Assembly (NCBI RefSeq): GCF_033842475.1
Contig: NZ_JAWXYB010000018.1
Coordinates: forward strand, 2,091,501-2,155,500
Length of the DNA stretch: 64,000 nt
Reading direction: 5' to 3'
Origin: Acidiphilium acidophilum
Lineage (GTDB): Bacteria > Pseudomonadota > Alphaproteobacteria > Acetobacterales > Acetobacteraceae
The stretch's first letter is position 1; each line of letters begins with the position of its first letter. A model generated the notes under the pieces. That model saw only the letters and a list, made by a program, of their open reading frames with translations. It had not been told where the DNA came from and made no database searches. The position numbers were made by a program, and so were the translations under genes. Of this stretch, positions 17,684 through 27,054 are shown in pieces.

Positions 17684-18325
17684 TCAGTCACCACAGGGTG
17701 ACAATTCGCCGAGAGAGAAAAACACCCCCTGGCTCCACACGCCGAGCACGTTCTTGCCGAATTTGATCCCCGGCTCGGCGAGCGCGACCAGCTCGTAATA
17801 GACCGACCGGCTGATCCGCGCCTCGATCGGAAACATCCCGTCGCCGTTGCGTACCAGCAGATAAGGAGTCGGCTCGCAGGTCAGCATGTCATGCGCGATG
17901 CGGAGCGGATGCTCGGCTCCGGCGGCGATGGTCTGATCGGTGTTGATCCGGAAATTCAGGACCTGATCGCGGCCGACCCCGACCCAATCGACCTCGACCG
18001 CGACGAACGGCGCATCCTCGACATCGATCCGCCCGCGTTCGGCGGGGGTTTCCAATAGAAACTGCCCTTCCGCATCGCGCTTGAGCACGCTCGCGAACAG
18101 GCAAACCATCGATTTCCGCCCGATCGGCGATCCCCGGTAGAGCCATGTCCCGTCGCGGCGGATCAGAAACGGCAGATCGCCGCAATCGACCGGCGTTCGC
18201 TTGCCGCGTTTGGTGAGCGTATGGTCAGCCCGCATGGGAATCACGCTATCTTCGGCCGTCTTTTCATCAGGCAGCACGGTGCCGAAACGATCGGCGGAAT
18301 TGTCGCGGCCATGGTTCTGGGCCAT
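17684..18325 (-). CDS. DUF1285 family protein
   Basis: This 213-residue conserved protein has no known reaction. The DUF1285 pattern is visible: DLPFLIRRDGTWLYRGSPIGRKSMVCLFASVL, then VEDAPFVAVEVDWVG and LNFRINTDQTI, ending VLGVWSQGVFFSLGEL. The start at 18325 (MAQNHGRDNS) has GAGGA upstream; the frame stays open further but there lies antisense to the MoxR gene. Structures of the family show two beta-rich halves. It is transcribed divergently from the MoxR operon. Confidence 0.88.
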   Translation of the reverse strand: MAQNHGRDNSADRFGTVLPDEKTAEDSVIPMRADHTLTKRGKRTPVDCGDLPFLIRRDGTWLYRGSPIGRKSMVCLFASVLKRDAEGQFLLETPAERGRIDVEDAPFVAVEVDWVGVGRDQVLNFRINTDQTIAAGAEHPLRIAHDMLTCEPTPYLLVRNGDGMFPIEARISRSVYYELVALAEPGIKFGKNVLGVWSQGVFFSLGELSPCGD

Positions 18326-18470
18326 GCTCATCCTCGTTGGCGGGAGAGACGAACCGTCGGCGCTTCGCTGGAAATCGTTCACAATCCTAGCCTCTATCCT
18401 TCGACCTGATCGTTCATACATGCTGATATAGGCAGGCGGACCCTCAGGTAAAACTACAAGGCGATCACAA

Positions 18471-19526
18471 ATGACCAGCATGTTGCAAAAAGATGTCCCT
18501 GCCGAAAAGGATCGGGCAGCACCCGGCACCCCTGATACCGCCGTTGATACCGCCGTTCTGGCCCGTTTCGCCGCGACCACCTCACGCCTCGGCGACGCAC
18601 GCGCCCAGATCCGCCGCGTGATCCTCGGGCAGGACGAGGTGATCGACCAGTGCCTCGCCGCCATCCTTGCCGGGGGACACGCGCTGATCGTCGGCGTGCC
18701 CGGTCTCGGCAAGACCAGGCTGGTCGAAACCCTCGCCGCCGCCCTTGGCCTCGCCAGCCGCCGAATCCAGTGCACCCCGGACCTGATGCCCGGCGATATC
18801 CTCGGCAGCGAGGTCCTGGAAACCGACGCCACCGGGAGCCGCAGCTTCCGGTTCATCGAAGGGCCGGTCTTCACCGAATTGCTGATGGCCGATGAAATCA
18901 ACCGCGCCTCGCCGCGCACCCAGTCCGCGCTGCTTCAGGCCATGGCCGAAAACCGCGTCGCGGTCGCCGGGTTGAACCGCGCGCTGCCCTCGCCCTTTCA
19001 CGTGCTCGCCACCCAGAACCCGCTCGAACAGGAAGGCACCTACCCGTTGCCGGAGGCGCAGCTCGACCGGTTCCTGTTCGAAATCCGGATCGATTATCCC
19101 GCCCTGGCCGATGAGCGGGCGATGCTGCTCGCCACCACCGGCACCGCCGAGGCCGCGATTCGCGCAACGCTCGACCCCGCCACCCTGCGCGACGCCCAGC
19201 TTCTGGTTCGCGCCATGCCGGTCGGTGAAAGCGTGCTCGAAGCGATCCTGCGCCTGGTGCGCGGCGCGCGCCCGGAAACCGCCATCCTGCCCGAATTGCG
19301 CGACGCTCTGGTCTGGGGACCGGGGCCGCGCGCGGCGCAATCGCTGATGCTCGCCTGCCGCGCCCGCGCCCTGCTCGATGGCCGCGAGGCCCCGAGCCTC
19401 GATGATATCGCCGCCCTCGCTGCGCCGGTGCTCCGCCATCGGATGGGCCTGTCCTTCACGGCACGGGCCGAAGGTGCCGATCTCGAAACCCTGATCGGCC
19501 GGGTGGTGACCAGAGCGCTTGGCTGA
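18471..19526 (+). CDS. MoxR family AAA+ ATPase
   Basis: This 351-residue chaperone-like ATPase has Walker A GVPGLGKTRL, Walker B LMADEINRASPRTQSALLQAM and sensor 1 HVLATQNPLEQEGTYPLPEAQLDRF. MoxR proteins work with DUF58 and von Willebrand A-like proteins to mature or insert partner complexes, often in stress response. It leads a four-gene operon whose members overlap by 4-8 bases. The start ATG at 18471 lacks a strong ribosome site; MLQKD two codons later is possible. Confidence 0.95.
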   Translation: MTSMLQKDVPAEKDRAAPGTPDTAVDTAVLARFAATTSRLGDARAQIRRVILGQDEVIDQCLAAILAGGHALIVGVPGLGKTRLVETLAAALGLASRRIQCTPDLMPGDILGSEVLETDATGSRSFRFIEGPVFTELLMADEINRASPRTQSALLQAMAENRVAVAGLNRALPSPFHVLATQNPLEQEGTYPLPEAQLDRFLFEIRIDYPALADERAMLLATTGTAEAAIRATLDPATLRDAQLLVRAMPVGESVLEAILRLVRGARPETAILPELRDALVWGPGPRAAQSLMLACRARALLDGREAPSLDDIAALAAPVLRHRMGLSFTARAEGADLETLIGRVVTRALG

Positions 19527-20376
19527 CCGATCCCCCGCCGCTACCCGAAAGCGCGTCGCCGCCGCCGAGGCTCTCGCCGCGCGGCTGCCCGGCCTGCTGC
19601 TCGCCGCGCAACGCCTCGCCGCCGGGGCGGCGTCGGGCCGCCATGGCCGCCGCCGCGCCGGATCGGGCGAGCAGTTCTGGCAATACCGCGATCTGCGGGA
19701 TGGCGATGCGCCGCGCAGCATCGACTGGCGGCGCAGCGCCCGGGGCGAACGGCTCTATATCCGCGAGCGGGAATGGGAAGCGGTCGAGACCCTGGTGATC
19801 GACGTGGATGACCACCCCGGCATGGAATTCGCATCGAAACCCGGGCGCGAGACCAAGCACGACCGCGCCCTGATCCTCGCTCTGGCCCTCGCCGCCCTTG
19901 CGCTCGACGGCGGCGAGCGGATCGCCTTGTTCGGGCGCACCCCGTCCCTCGCCGGTCCGGGCGCGCTCGACCGCCTCGCCGCCGGGTTCCTGCTCCCGCC
20001 GACCGCCACGCCCTGCACCGGCCGCCTCGCCGTGATCGGCGATTGGCTCGATCCACCCGAAGATATCCGCGCCAGCCTCGCCGCGCGCGGTGCCGCAACG
20101 CGGGGCGGCGTGCTGGTTCAGGTGCTCGATGGCGCGGAGTGCGATTTTCCGTTCCATGGCCGCGTGCTGTTCGAGCAGCCGGGGGGTGCCGCGCGCGAGG
20201 ATGTCGCGCGCGCCGAAGAGGTCGCCGCCGCCTATCGCGACCGGATTGCCGCCCAGCGCGCCATGGTCGCCGCCGCCGCCGAGGCGGTCGGGCTGGTCCC
20301 TCTGTTTCACCGCACCGATGCGCCGCCCGGCCCGGCCCTCGCCGCGATCCGCGCCGCGCTGGACCCGCGCGGATGA
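19519..20376 (+). CDS. DUF58 domain protein
   Basis: This 285-residue partner of MoxR has the DUF58 core GEQFWQYRDLRDGDAPRSIDWRRSAR, followed by a vWA-like domain (VIDVDDHPGMEF). It starts with TTG at 19519, overlapping the MoxR stop by eight bases, with no other start that keeps the N-terminus. It is soluble and probably peripheral to the membrane. Its stop overlaps the next gene by four bases. Confidence 0.92.
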   Translation: MADRSPAATRKRVAAAEALAARLPGLLLAAQRLAAGAASGRHGRRRAGSGEQFWQYRDLRDGDAPRSIDWRRSARGERLYIREREWEAVETLVIDVDDHPGMEFASKPGRETKHDRALILALALAALALDGGERIALFGRTPSLAGPGALDRLAAGFLLPPTATPCTGRLAVIGDWLDPPEDIRASLAARGAATRGGVLVQVLDGAECDFPFHGRVLFEQPGGAAREDVARAEEVAAAYRDRIAAQRAMVAAAAEAVGLVPLFHRTDAPPGPALAAIRAALDPRG

Positions 20377-23084
20377 TCGGGCCGCTCAGCTTCGCCGCAC
20401 CCGCGATCCTTACCGGGCTGGCCCTGCTGCCCGCGCTCTATTTCATGCTGCGCGCGACCCCGCCCGCGCCGCGCCGTCAGGTCTTCCCGCCGCTGCGCCT
20501 GCTCCACGATATCCTGCCCACCGAGCGCAGCCCGGTGCGGATGCCGTGGTGGCTGCTGCTCCTGCGCCTGCTCGCCGCCGCCCTCGTCATCATCGGTTTC
20601 GCCGGTCCCGAAATCGTGCCGCCGCCGCTGCTCCCCGGTCATGGCCCGATCCTGCTCGCGATCGACAATGGCTGGGGTGCCGCGCAGGATTTCCCGGCAC
20701 GACTGACCGCCGCGCGGCATCTGGTCGATCAGGCCGGCACGCGCGGCGTGGTGCTGCTCCCGACCGCCGCAACCGCAACCGGCCAGCAGCCGCGCGCCAG
20801 CGATGTGCTCACCCGTGCCGCCGCACTCGCCGCGCTCGGTGCGCTTCACGCCGAACCCTGGCCGTCGGACCGCGCCGCCGATACCCGGGCGATCGACGCC
20901 ATCCGCCGGCATATCGCCGATCTTACCGGCGTCTACCTGACCGATGGCCTCGCGGAACCCGGATCGGCGTCCTTCGTGGCCGCGCTCGCACCGGCACGGC
21001 TGATCACCGGCGATACCGCCGACCTCCGCCTGCTCGCGCCCCCGCATCTCGCGGCGAACGGCGCGCTGGTCGCAACCGTCCTGACCCTGCCGCATCCGGG
21101 CCGCATCGACCAGCCGGTGCTCGCCGAAACCGCCTCCGGCGTGGCGCTCGCGCGCGCCACGGTAAAAATCGGGCCGGGCCGGGCCCAGGGTTCGGCATCC
21201 TTCGATCTGCCGGTCGCCCTCGCCGGCAAGATCGCCCGGTTGGCCCTGCCCGGCATGGCGGCACCCGGCGGCGTCGCGCTGCTCGACGGTGCCACAAGCC
21301 GCGTCGTGGTCGGGCTGGTTTCGGGCGGCACCGCCAACCCCGAGCAGCGCCTGCTCGGCACACTCTATTACGTGCGCCGCGCCTTGCCGCCCGGCACCAC
21401 GATCCGCACCGGCTCGCTGGACGATCTGATCGCCTCGGGTGCCAACGCCCTCATCATGGCCGATCTGCCGCTCAACCCGGCGGACATCGCCCGCCTCCAT
21501 CATTTCATGGCCGCAGGCGGCGTCGCGATCCGCTTCGCCGGGCCGCTCACCGCCGCCACAAAGGACGCGCTGACGCCCGATCCGCTGCTGCCGGGGGTTC
21601 GCGCGCTCGGCAGCGCGCTGGCGGCGGGCAAGCCCGAAGCCATCGCGGCGTTCGACCGGGGATCGCCGCTGGCCGGCCTGCCGCTTCCGGCATCGGCGAC
21701 GGTCTCCCGCCAGATCCTGGTCAACCCCGCCACGCTCGACCCCGCCACCGTCTGGGCCCGCCTGTCGGACGGCACCCCGATCGTGATCGGCGCGCGGCAG
21801 GGGCGCGGCATGCTGGTCTCCATCCTCACCACCGCCAACGCCGCCTGGTCGACCTGGCCGATCAGCGCCGATTTCCCGGCCCTGATCGACCGGCTGGTTC
21901 ATCTCGGCAAAGGGGCCGTACCGAAATCGGGGCGACTCCACGCCATCCGGGTGCTCGATGGCTCGGGCGCGCTGGTCCTGCCTGGGTCGGGGGTGCGCCC
22001 GCTGGAGGCGAGCGGATTTGCCCATGCCCTGATCTCACCTGCCCATCCGCCGGGATTGTGGGGCGATGCGCACGGCACCATCGCCCTTAATCTGGGCGAT
22101 CACGTCCCTCCCCTCGCCCGCGCGCCTCTCCCGGCGGGCGTGCCGGTCACCAACCTCGACTCGATCCCCCGCGCCCGCAGGTTCGGCCCGGATATTCTCG
22201 GCTTGGCGCTCGCCCTGCTGATCGCGGATGCCGCCATCACGCTCCTGCTGCGCGGGGCGATCCGCCTGCGCGGCGCGGCCCTGCTGCTCGCGGGCCTCAT
22301 GTGGTTCGTAATGCCGCCGCCCGCCCACGCCCAGAGTAACGACGCGCATAACAGCGCGCACGATGTCCCGCCCGGCGCCCTCGCGCCCATGCTCGCCTAC
22401 GTCCGCACCGGCGATGCCAACACCGATGCAATCAGCCGCGCCGGTCTCGCCGCGATCTCGGATCAGGTCGATCAGGAAACCGCCGCCCATCTCGCCGCCC
22501 CACGCGGCGTCACGCCGGGGATCGACAACCTCAACCTCTACCCGCTGCTCTACTGGCCGATCACCGCGACCACCACGCCCCCCGGCAAGCCCGCCTGCCA
22601 CGCGCTCGATGCCTTCATGGCCGGGGGCGGGTTGCTGGTGATCGACACCGATGGCGGCGGCAGCGACCTGCCCGGCTCCGGGGCCGGGTTCGATCCCGGC
22701 GCCACCGCCGCCCTGCGCCGCGCCACCGCCTGCCTCGCGATTCCGCCGCTCGAACGCCTGACCGACCGCGACACCCTCGCCCACACCTTCTTTCTGAACC
22801 GCAGCTTTCCCGGCCGGTTCGACGGTGCGCCGGTCTATATCGCGGCCAAAGGCGCGCGCGATGCCGACGGGGTGAGCCCGGTGGTGATCGGCTCGAACGA
22901 CTGGGCCGGAGCCTGGGCGCTCGATGGCGCGGGCATGCCGATGCGCGCCCTGCTGCCCGGCTCCCCCGGCCAGCGTCAGGCGGCCAACTGGTTCGGCGTC
23001 AACCTCGTGATGTACGCGCTCACCGGCACCTATAAATCCGATCAGGTCCAGATCCCCGCAATCCTGCGGCGGCTCGCGCAATGA
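20373..23084 (+). CDS. BatA-domain and DUF4159 membrane protein
   Basis: This 903-residue protein has an N-terminal BatA domain with two membrane segments (FAAPAILTGLALLPALYFML and WLLLLRLLAAALVIIGFAGP), a long middle region, further hydrophobic segments near residues 610-650, and a C-terminal DUF4159 domain. DUF4159 resembles a class I glutamine amidotransferase fold (LNLYPLLYWPI and AFMAGGGLLVIDTDG). The start ATG at 20373 overlaps the DUF58 stop as ATGA. The frame stays open into the previous gene, but that part is a shadow. It is probably a membrane assembly factor with MoxR. Confidence 0.9.
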   Translation: MIGPLSFAAPAILTGLALLPALYFMLRATPPAPRRQVFPPLRLLHDILPTERSPVRMPWWLLLLRLLAAALVIIGFAGPEIVPPPLLPGHGPILLAIDNGWGAAQDFPARLTAARHLVDQAGTRGVVLLPTAATATGQQPRASDVLTRAAALAALGALHAEPWPSDRAADTRAIDAIRRHIADLTGVYLTDGLAEPGSASFVAALAPARLITGDTADLRLLAPPHLAANGALVATVLTLPHPGRIDQPVLAETASGVALARATVKIGPGRAQGSASFDLPVALAGKIARLALPGMAAPGGVALLDGATSRVVVGLVSGGTANPEQRLLGTLYYVRRALPPGTTIRTGSLDDLIASGANALIMADLPLNPADIARLHHFMAAGGVAIRFAGPLTAATKDALTPDPLLPGVRALGSALAAGKPEAIAAFDRGSPLAGLPLPASATVSRQILVNPATLDPATVWARLSDGTPIVIGARQGRGMLVSILTTANAAWSTWPISADFPALIDRLVHLGKGAVPKSGRLHAIRVLDGSGALVLPGSGVRPLEASGFAHALISPAHPPGLWGDAHGTIALNLGDHVPPLARAPLPAGVPVTNLDSIPRARRFGPDILGLALALLIADAAITLLLRGAIRLRGAALLLAGLMWFVMPPPAHAQSNDAHNSAHDVPPGALAPMLAYVRTGDANTDAISRAGLAAISDQVDQETAAHLAAPRGVTPGIDNLNLYPLLYWPITATTTPPGKPACHALDAFMAGGGLLVIDTDGGGSDLPGSGAGFDPGATAALRRATACLAIPPLERLTDRDTLAHTFFLNRSFPGRFDGAPVYIAAKGARDADGVSPVVIGSNDWAGAWALDGAGMPMRALLPGSPGQRQAANWFGVNLVMYALTGTYKSDQVQIPAILRRLAQ

Positions 23085-25099
23085 CCGGCCTGCCGCTGAT
23101 TTTTACGCCGCTGCTCCCGGTGCCCGTCCTGATCGCGCTCGGACTCCTCGCTCTGGTGATCGTCCTGACCGGGCTGATCCGCCGCGCGCGGGGGGCAATT
23201 CTGCGCGCGCTCGGATTCATCCTGCTGCTCGCCGTGCTCGCCGGCCCGCGCTGGCAGATCCGCACCACCACACCGCTGCCCGACATCGTGGTGATCCTGC
23301 GCGATAAATCCCCCTCGATGGCGATCGGTCATCGCACCCGCCTCGCCGATGCCGCGTTCCACCACCTCGTGCGCACCCTGCCGCCCGCCACGAGGCTGCG
23401 CGTCGTCACCGTGACCGGTGCCGCCAATGACGGCACCCCGCTCTTCGCCGCCCTGCACGACGCCCTCGCCGCCATCCCGCCCGATCGCCTCGCCGGGATC
23501 GTCGCGATCACCGATGGCGAAGCGACCGACGCCCCCATCCCGATCCCGCCGGGTGTTCCGGTCTCGGCCCTGCTCGCGGCGCGCGGCAACCAGACCGACC
23601 GCGCCCTCACCCTGATTTCCGCCCCGCGCTACGGCCTCGTCGGCCATCACGCCGACCTCCGGTTCATCATCCGCGATCACGGGGTGGACGATCGCGGCAC
23701 CAAAGTCCCGGTCACCATCACGGTCGACGGCAAAACCGCATCGCGCGTCATGGCGCCGGTCGGCACGCCCATGAACGTCAAGCTCCGGATCGCCCATGCC
23801 GGAACCTCGGTCGTCGCGGTCGCGGCGCAGCCGCTTCCCGGCGAGGTTTCTGTCGCCAACGATCAGGCGGTGTTCGATCTCGCCGGGGTCCGCCGCCGCC
23901 TCACGGTGCTGCTGATCGCCGGCGCGCCCAACCCCGGCCTGCGCACCTGGCGCCTGCTGCTCAAGGCCGATCCCGCCGTGCGCCTGGTGAATTTCACCAT
24001 CCTGCGCCTGCCCACCGAGCCGCTCGCCGCCCCGGTCCACGACATGTCGCTGATCCCGTTTCCGGTGAACCAGCTGTTCGGGCGTGACCTCGGCAAGTTC
24101 GACCTGATCATTCTCGACCAGTTCGCCAATGACGACCTGCTGCTGCCGCCCTACCTCGCCAACATCACGGGCCATGTCCGCGCCGGGGGAGCGCTGCTCA
24201 TCGAGGCCGGGTCCGAATTCGAAACGATCGATTCGCTCGACCGCTCGCCCCTTGAGCCGATCCTGCCCGCGCGCCCCTACGGTGCCGGCACCGTTACCGG
24301 CCGCTTCACCCCCACCCTGACCCGCGAGGGGCAGCGCGATCCGGTCACCGCACCGCTCGCGCACGACCACCCCGGCCCGTGGTACCGCTACGAGAGCGTG
24401 CAGCAGACCGCCGGGGTCAGCCTGCTGCGCACATCGGGACCGGCCAAAGCCCCGCTGCTGATCCTCGCCCATGCCGGGAAAGGCCGCGTCGCCCTGCTGC
24501 TGTCCGATCAGTTCTGGCTCTGGGCGCGCGGCGCGCTGGCCGGCGACACATCGATGGCCGGACCCGCCGAACCCCTGCTCCGCCGCACCGTCCACTGGCT
24601 GCTCGGCGAACCCTCGCTCGACGCCCGCCAACTCACCGCCCATTTCAAGGGCACCACCCTCACCATCGAACGCCGCTCGCTGCACGGCGGACCGCCCGGT
24701 CAGGCAACGATCGTCGATCCCGCCGGAGCCACCACCAAAATCGCGCTCCACCACGCCGGACCGGGGCGCTACACCGCAACCCTGCCCGCCCCGGCCCCCG
24801 GCGTCTGGCAGGTCAAGGCCAGGGGCATGACCGCCTATGCCGGTGCCGCCAATGACGACCCCGCCGAACAGGCCGACCTCGCCGCGACCGACCGGATATT
24901 CGCCCCCCTCGCCGACCGGTCCGGCGGCAGGATCGTCTGGCTCGGCCATACGCCGCAACCCGGCTGGTCCGGCCTGCTGCACCGCCGCCACGCCGCCCTG
25001 GTCACCGGTGCGCGCGACATCCCGGTGCCGCCCGCGATTCCCGCCGCCTTGCTGGCGGCGCTGCTGCTGGTGGCGGGGTGGTGGCGGGAGCGGGGATAG
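23081..25099 (+). CDS. Membrane protein with degenerate vWA and GATase-like domains
   Basis: This 672-residue last gene of the MoxR operon overlaps its neighbour by four bases. Two N-terminal membrane segments are followed by a vWA-like domain whose metal site reads DKSPS, close to DxSxS. Next come a beta-sandwich region and a GATase-like part (FDLIILDQFANDDLLLPPYL, GALLIEAGSEFE). A C-terminal membrane helix (AALLAALLLVAGWW) ends in a basic tail. No catalytic Cys of true amidotransferases is seen. It is likely part of the MoxR-dependent complex; the function is unknown. Confidence 0.88.
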   Translation: MTGLPLIFTPLLPVPVLIALGLLALVIVLTGLIRRARGAILRALGFILLLAVLAGPRWQIRTTTPLPDIVVILRDKSPSMAIGHRTRLADAAFHHLVRTLPPATRLRVVTVTGAANDGTPLFAALHDALAAIPPDRLAGIVAITDGEATDAPIPIPPGVPVSALLAARGNQTDRALTLISAPRYGLVGHHADLRFIIRDHGVDDRGTKVPVTITVDGKTASRVMAPVGTPMNVKLRIAHAGTSVVAVAAQPLPGEVSVANDQAVFDLAGVRRRLTVLLIAGAPNPGLRTWRLLLKADPAVRLVNFTILRLPTEPLAAPVHDMSLIPFPVNQLFGRDLGKFDLIILDQFANDDLLLPPYLANITGHVRAGGALLIEAGSEFETIDSLDRSPLEPILPARPYGAGTVTGRFTPTLTREGQRDPVTAPLAHDHPGPWYRYESVQQTAGVSLLRTSGPAKAPLLILAHAGKGRVALLLSDQFWLWARGALAGDTSMAGPAEPLLRRTVHWLLGEPSLDARQLTAHFKGTTLTIERRSLHGGPPGQATIVDPAGATTKIALHHAGPGRYTATLPAPAPGVWQVKARGMTAYAGAANDDPAEQADLAATDRIFAPLADRSGGRIVWLGHTPQPGWSGLLHRRHAALVTGARDIPVPPAIPAALLAALLLVAGWWRERG

Positions 25100-25103
25100 G
25101 AAG

Positions 25104-25234
25104 GAAGCGCTTCTTTTTTGTAAAAAAGAAGCAAAAAACTTTTTTATTCTGGGGCATGGACCTTTTCAGCAGCACAGTCCCAATGGAACGAAAGTTTTTT
25201 TGCTTCTTTTTTTACAAAAAAAGAAGTACTTCCC
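25104..25234. repeat. Paired AT-rich hairpin repeat, copy 1
   Basis: Two hairpins face each other: CTTCTTTTTT-GT-AAAAAAGAAG (around 25110-25131) followed by CAAAAAACTTTTTT, and the inverted mate AAAGTTTTTTTGCTTC to AAAAGAAG (25191-25226). The roughly 60-base middle contains CAGCACAG. It lies between convergent genes, where it could end both transcripts. Other copies are at 31235, 43400, 46931 and 59878. Confidence 0.8.
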
Positions 25235-25240
25235 TCCCCT

Positions 25241-25963
25241 TTACTTAACCGCCCGCACCATCGCCGCCGCCAACGCCGCCGCCGTGCAGGCGTAGCCATG
25301 ATCGTTCATATGCAGCCCGTCTTTGGCCAGAAACCCATCGAGCGGCGCGCCGGTCCGCGCCCAGCCGCGCATCAGCGCATCGCGCGAGAACAGGCTGACG
25401 CCCGATTGCCGGGCGAGCCGTGCCAACGCCGCATTGATCCGCGCATTGTCGGGCGAGGCGAGCAGCCGCGCCGAGCGCTGGTTGTCCATCAGGATCACAT
25501 CGGCATGCGCGCCCCGCAGCGTCCGCAGCCCTTTGCGGACCAGCGCACTGAAATGCCCGATGCTTTCCGCCCGCGCCGCCGCATTCGCGCCGACCTGCCA
25601 GATCACCACGGCAGGCCGCAGGGCCAGCACGTCGCTTGCCATCCGCGCATCTTCCCGCCCGGCATCCTCGCCGCCGATGCCGCGATTGATCACGCTGATC
25701 TCGGCATCCGGCAGCAGTGCCGCCAGATCGTCCTGCAATTCCGCAGGATAGGAATCCGCGATGTCGCGCGCCATCGCCCCCCAGGTCGAGGACGATCCGA
25801 GCGCCGCAATCACCACCGGCGCGCCCGATTTCAACGCGGCCCTGAGATGCGGCAGAACCAGATGCTGCACCGGCACGACCGGACACGCTGGCTGAGCCGC
25901 CAAAGCCCCCCCGGGGATCAGAGCGAATAGGAACAGGAGCCTAAGCAACCGCCGGTTTTGCAT
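25241..25963 (-). CDS. Secreted SGNH/GDSL hydrolase
   Basis: This 240-residue exported esterase-like protein has a signal peptide (MQNRRLLRLLFLFALIPGGALA). Block I is ALGSSSTWG with the nucleophile Ser, block II is NRGIGGEDAG, block III is QVGANAA and block V is KDGLHMNDHGY with catalytic Asp and His. Two Cys (C27 and one near the C-terminus) could form a disulfide. Its start overlaps the OpgC-like gene stop by 23 bases, so the pair is probably cotranscribed. It may remove or transfer acyl groups on a cell-surface glycan made or modified by the partner. Confidence 0.9.
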   Translation of the reverse strand: MQNRRLLRLLFLFALIPGGALAAQPACPVVPVQHLVLPHLRAALKSGAPVVIAALGSSSTWGAMARDIADSYPAELQDDLAALLPDAEISVINRGIGGEDAGREDARMASDVLALRPAVVIWQVGANAAARAESIGHFSALVRKGLRTLRGAHADVILMDNQRSARLLASPDNARINAALARLARQSGVSLFSRDALMRGWARTGAPLDGFLAKDGLHMNDHGYACTAAALAAAMVRAVK

Positions 25964-27044
25964 CTTTCACCTTGTACCACGCGCCGATCGCGGCAACGCC
26001 CCACAGAGCGCCGAGACCGGCCAGATTGACGATCACCTGCATCATCCACCCCTTGTCGATCCCGAGCGCGACCCGCCCGGCGAACGACAACAGAATGCTG
26101 GCGCAATACGTATTCAGCCCATGCTGCCCGATCAGCACGAAAATCGAGCCGATCCGCGATTCGATGAACGCCGCCCCCGCCGGCACATAGCGCGAGGCAA
26201 GCCACGCCAGCGCAAGGATCGAGGCCAGCCGGTAGGGATGCAGCCCCGATTTGTCGATGCCCCGGATCAACGGATCGATCAGCGGCGGCACATGGCGCGC
26301 GAGCGAGGGTTCCAGCCAGGTCGTCAACAGGATCAGAAATCCCACCACCAACAGCACCACGGCCACGATGTCGGTCGCGATCAACGGCAGCGCCGGGCGG
26401 CCATACCGCGAGAACAACATGCCAAGCACGAACAGCAACTGCCATGTCAGCGGGTTGAAGAACCAGCCATGCCCGCCATAGGTCGGTAAATTCCACCCGA
26501 ACTGCCGCGCCGCCGCATACAACGCGAAACTCAGCCCCAGCAGCACCCAGGGCCGGCGCAACAGACCGACAAACGGCGCCACCCCGCCCATGATCACAAC
26601 ATACAACGGCAGCACGTTCAGAAACGAGGGCTGATACAGCATCGGCACCACCTGCACCAACGCCGCCAGCGGCGTCTGCCGCAAATGATCGAACCCGATA
26701 TTGCCGATGTAATCCGGCCGGTCGAACCAATGCGAAGCCGCAATCACCTCCGCGCCGAACACCACGAACAGGAATATATGCGCAATATACAGCGTCCATG
26801 TCCGCTTCCACATATCCGCAGCAGCATGGACCGGCCCCGCCCGGTCCAGCTTGCGCCCATACACCAGGGCCGCCGCATACCCCGCCAGCAGAATGAAAAT
26901 CTCGGTCGCATCGTTCAGCGCCAGATTGCGCACGGTAAACCGCGCCAGCGTATCATGCGGAATGTGATCGAGAAAAATGCAGAACAACGCGATACCGCGG
27001 AAAAAATCGACCCGCAGATCCCGCCCGCCGCGTACCAGCCTCAT
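25941..27044 (-). CDS. OpgC-like membrane acyltransferase
   Basis: This 367-residue integral membrane protein has about ten helices. The N-terminus DLRVDFFRGIALFCIFLDHIPHDTL is the OpgC/acyltransferase-3 hallmark, where an Arg and His near the first helices are needed for acyl transfer. OpgC adds succinyl groups to periplasmic glucans. The start at 27044 (MRLVRGGRDLRVD) lies 10 bases after the recR stop; the longer open frame is antisense to recR. The SGNH partner downstream supports a role in glycan acylation (inference). Confidence 0.9.
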   Translation of the reverse strand: MRLVRGGRDLRVDFFRGIALFCIFLDHIPHDTLARFTVRNLALNDATEIFILLAGYAAALVYGRKLDRAGPVHAAADMWKRTWTLYIAHIFLFVVFGAEVIAASHWFDRPDYIGNIGFDHLRQTPLAALVQVVPMLYQPSFLNVLPLYVVIMGGVAPFVGLLRRPWVLLGLSFALYAAARQFGWNLPTYGGHGWFFNPLTWQLLFVLGMLFSRYGRPALPLIATDIVAVVLLVVGFLILLTTWLEPSLARHVPPLIDPLIRGIDKSGLHPYRLASILALAWLASRYVPAGAAFIESRIGSIFVLIGQHGLNTYCASILLSFAGRVALGIDKGWMMQVIVNLAGLGALWGVAAIGAWYKVKDAKPAVA

Positions 27045-27054
27045 CGGGCAGAGG

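Noticed and set aside
20090-22090. Plus-strand 666-codon frame inside the DUF4159 gene
   Set aside because: It is a second-frame shadow of the GC-rich gene, very rich in Arg and Ala and without any domain.
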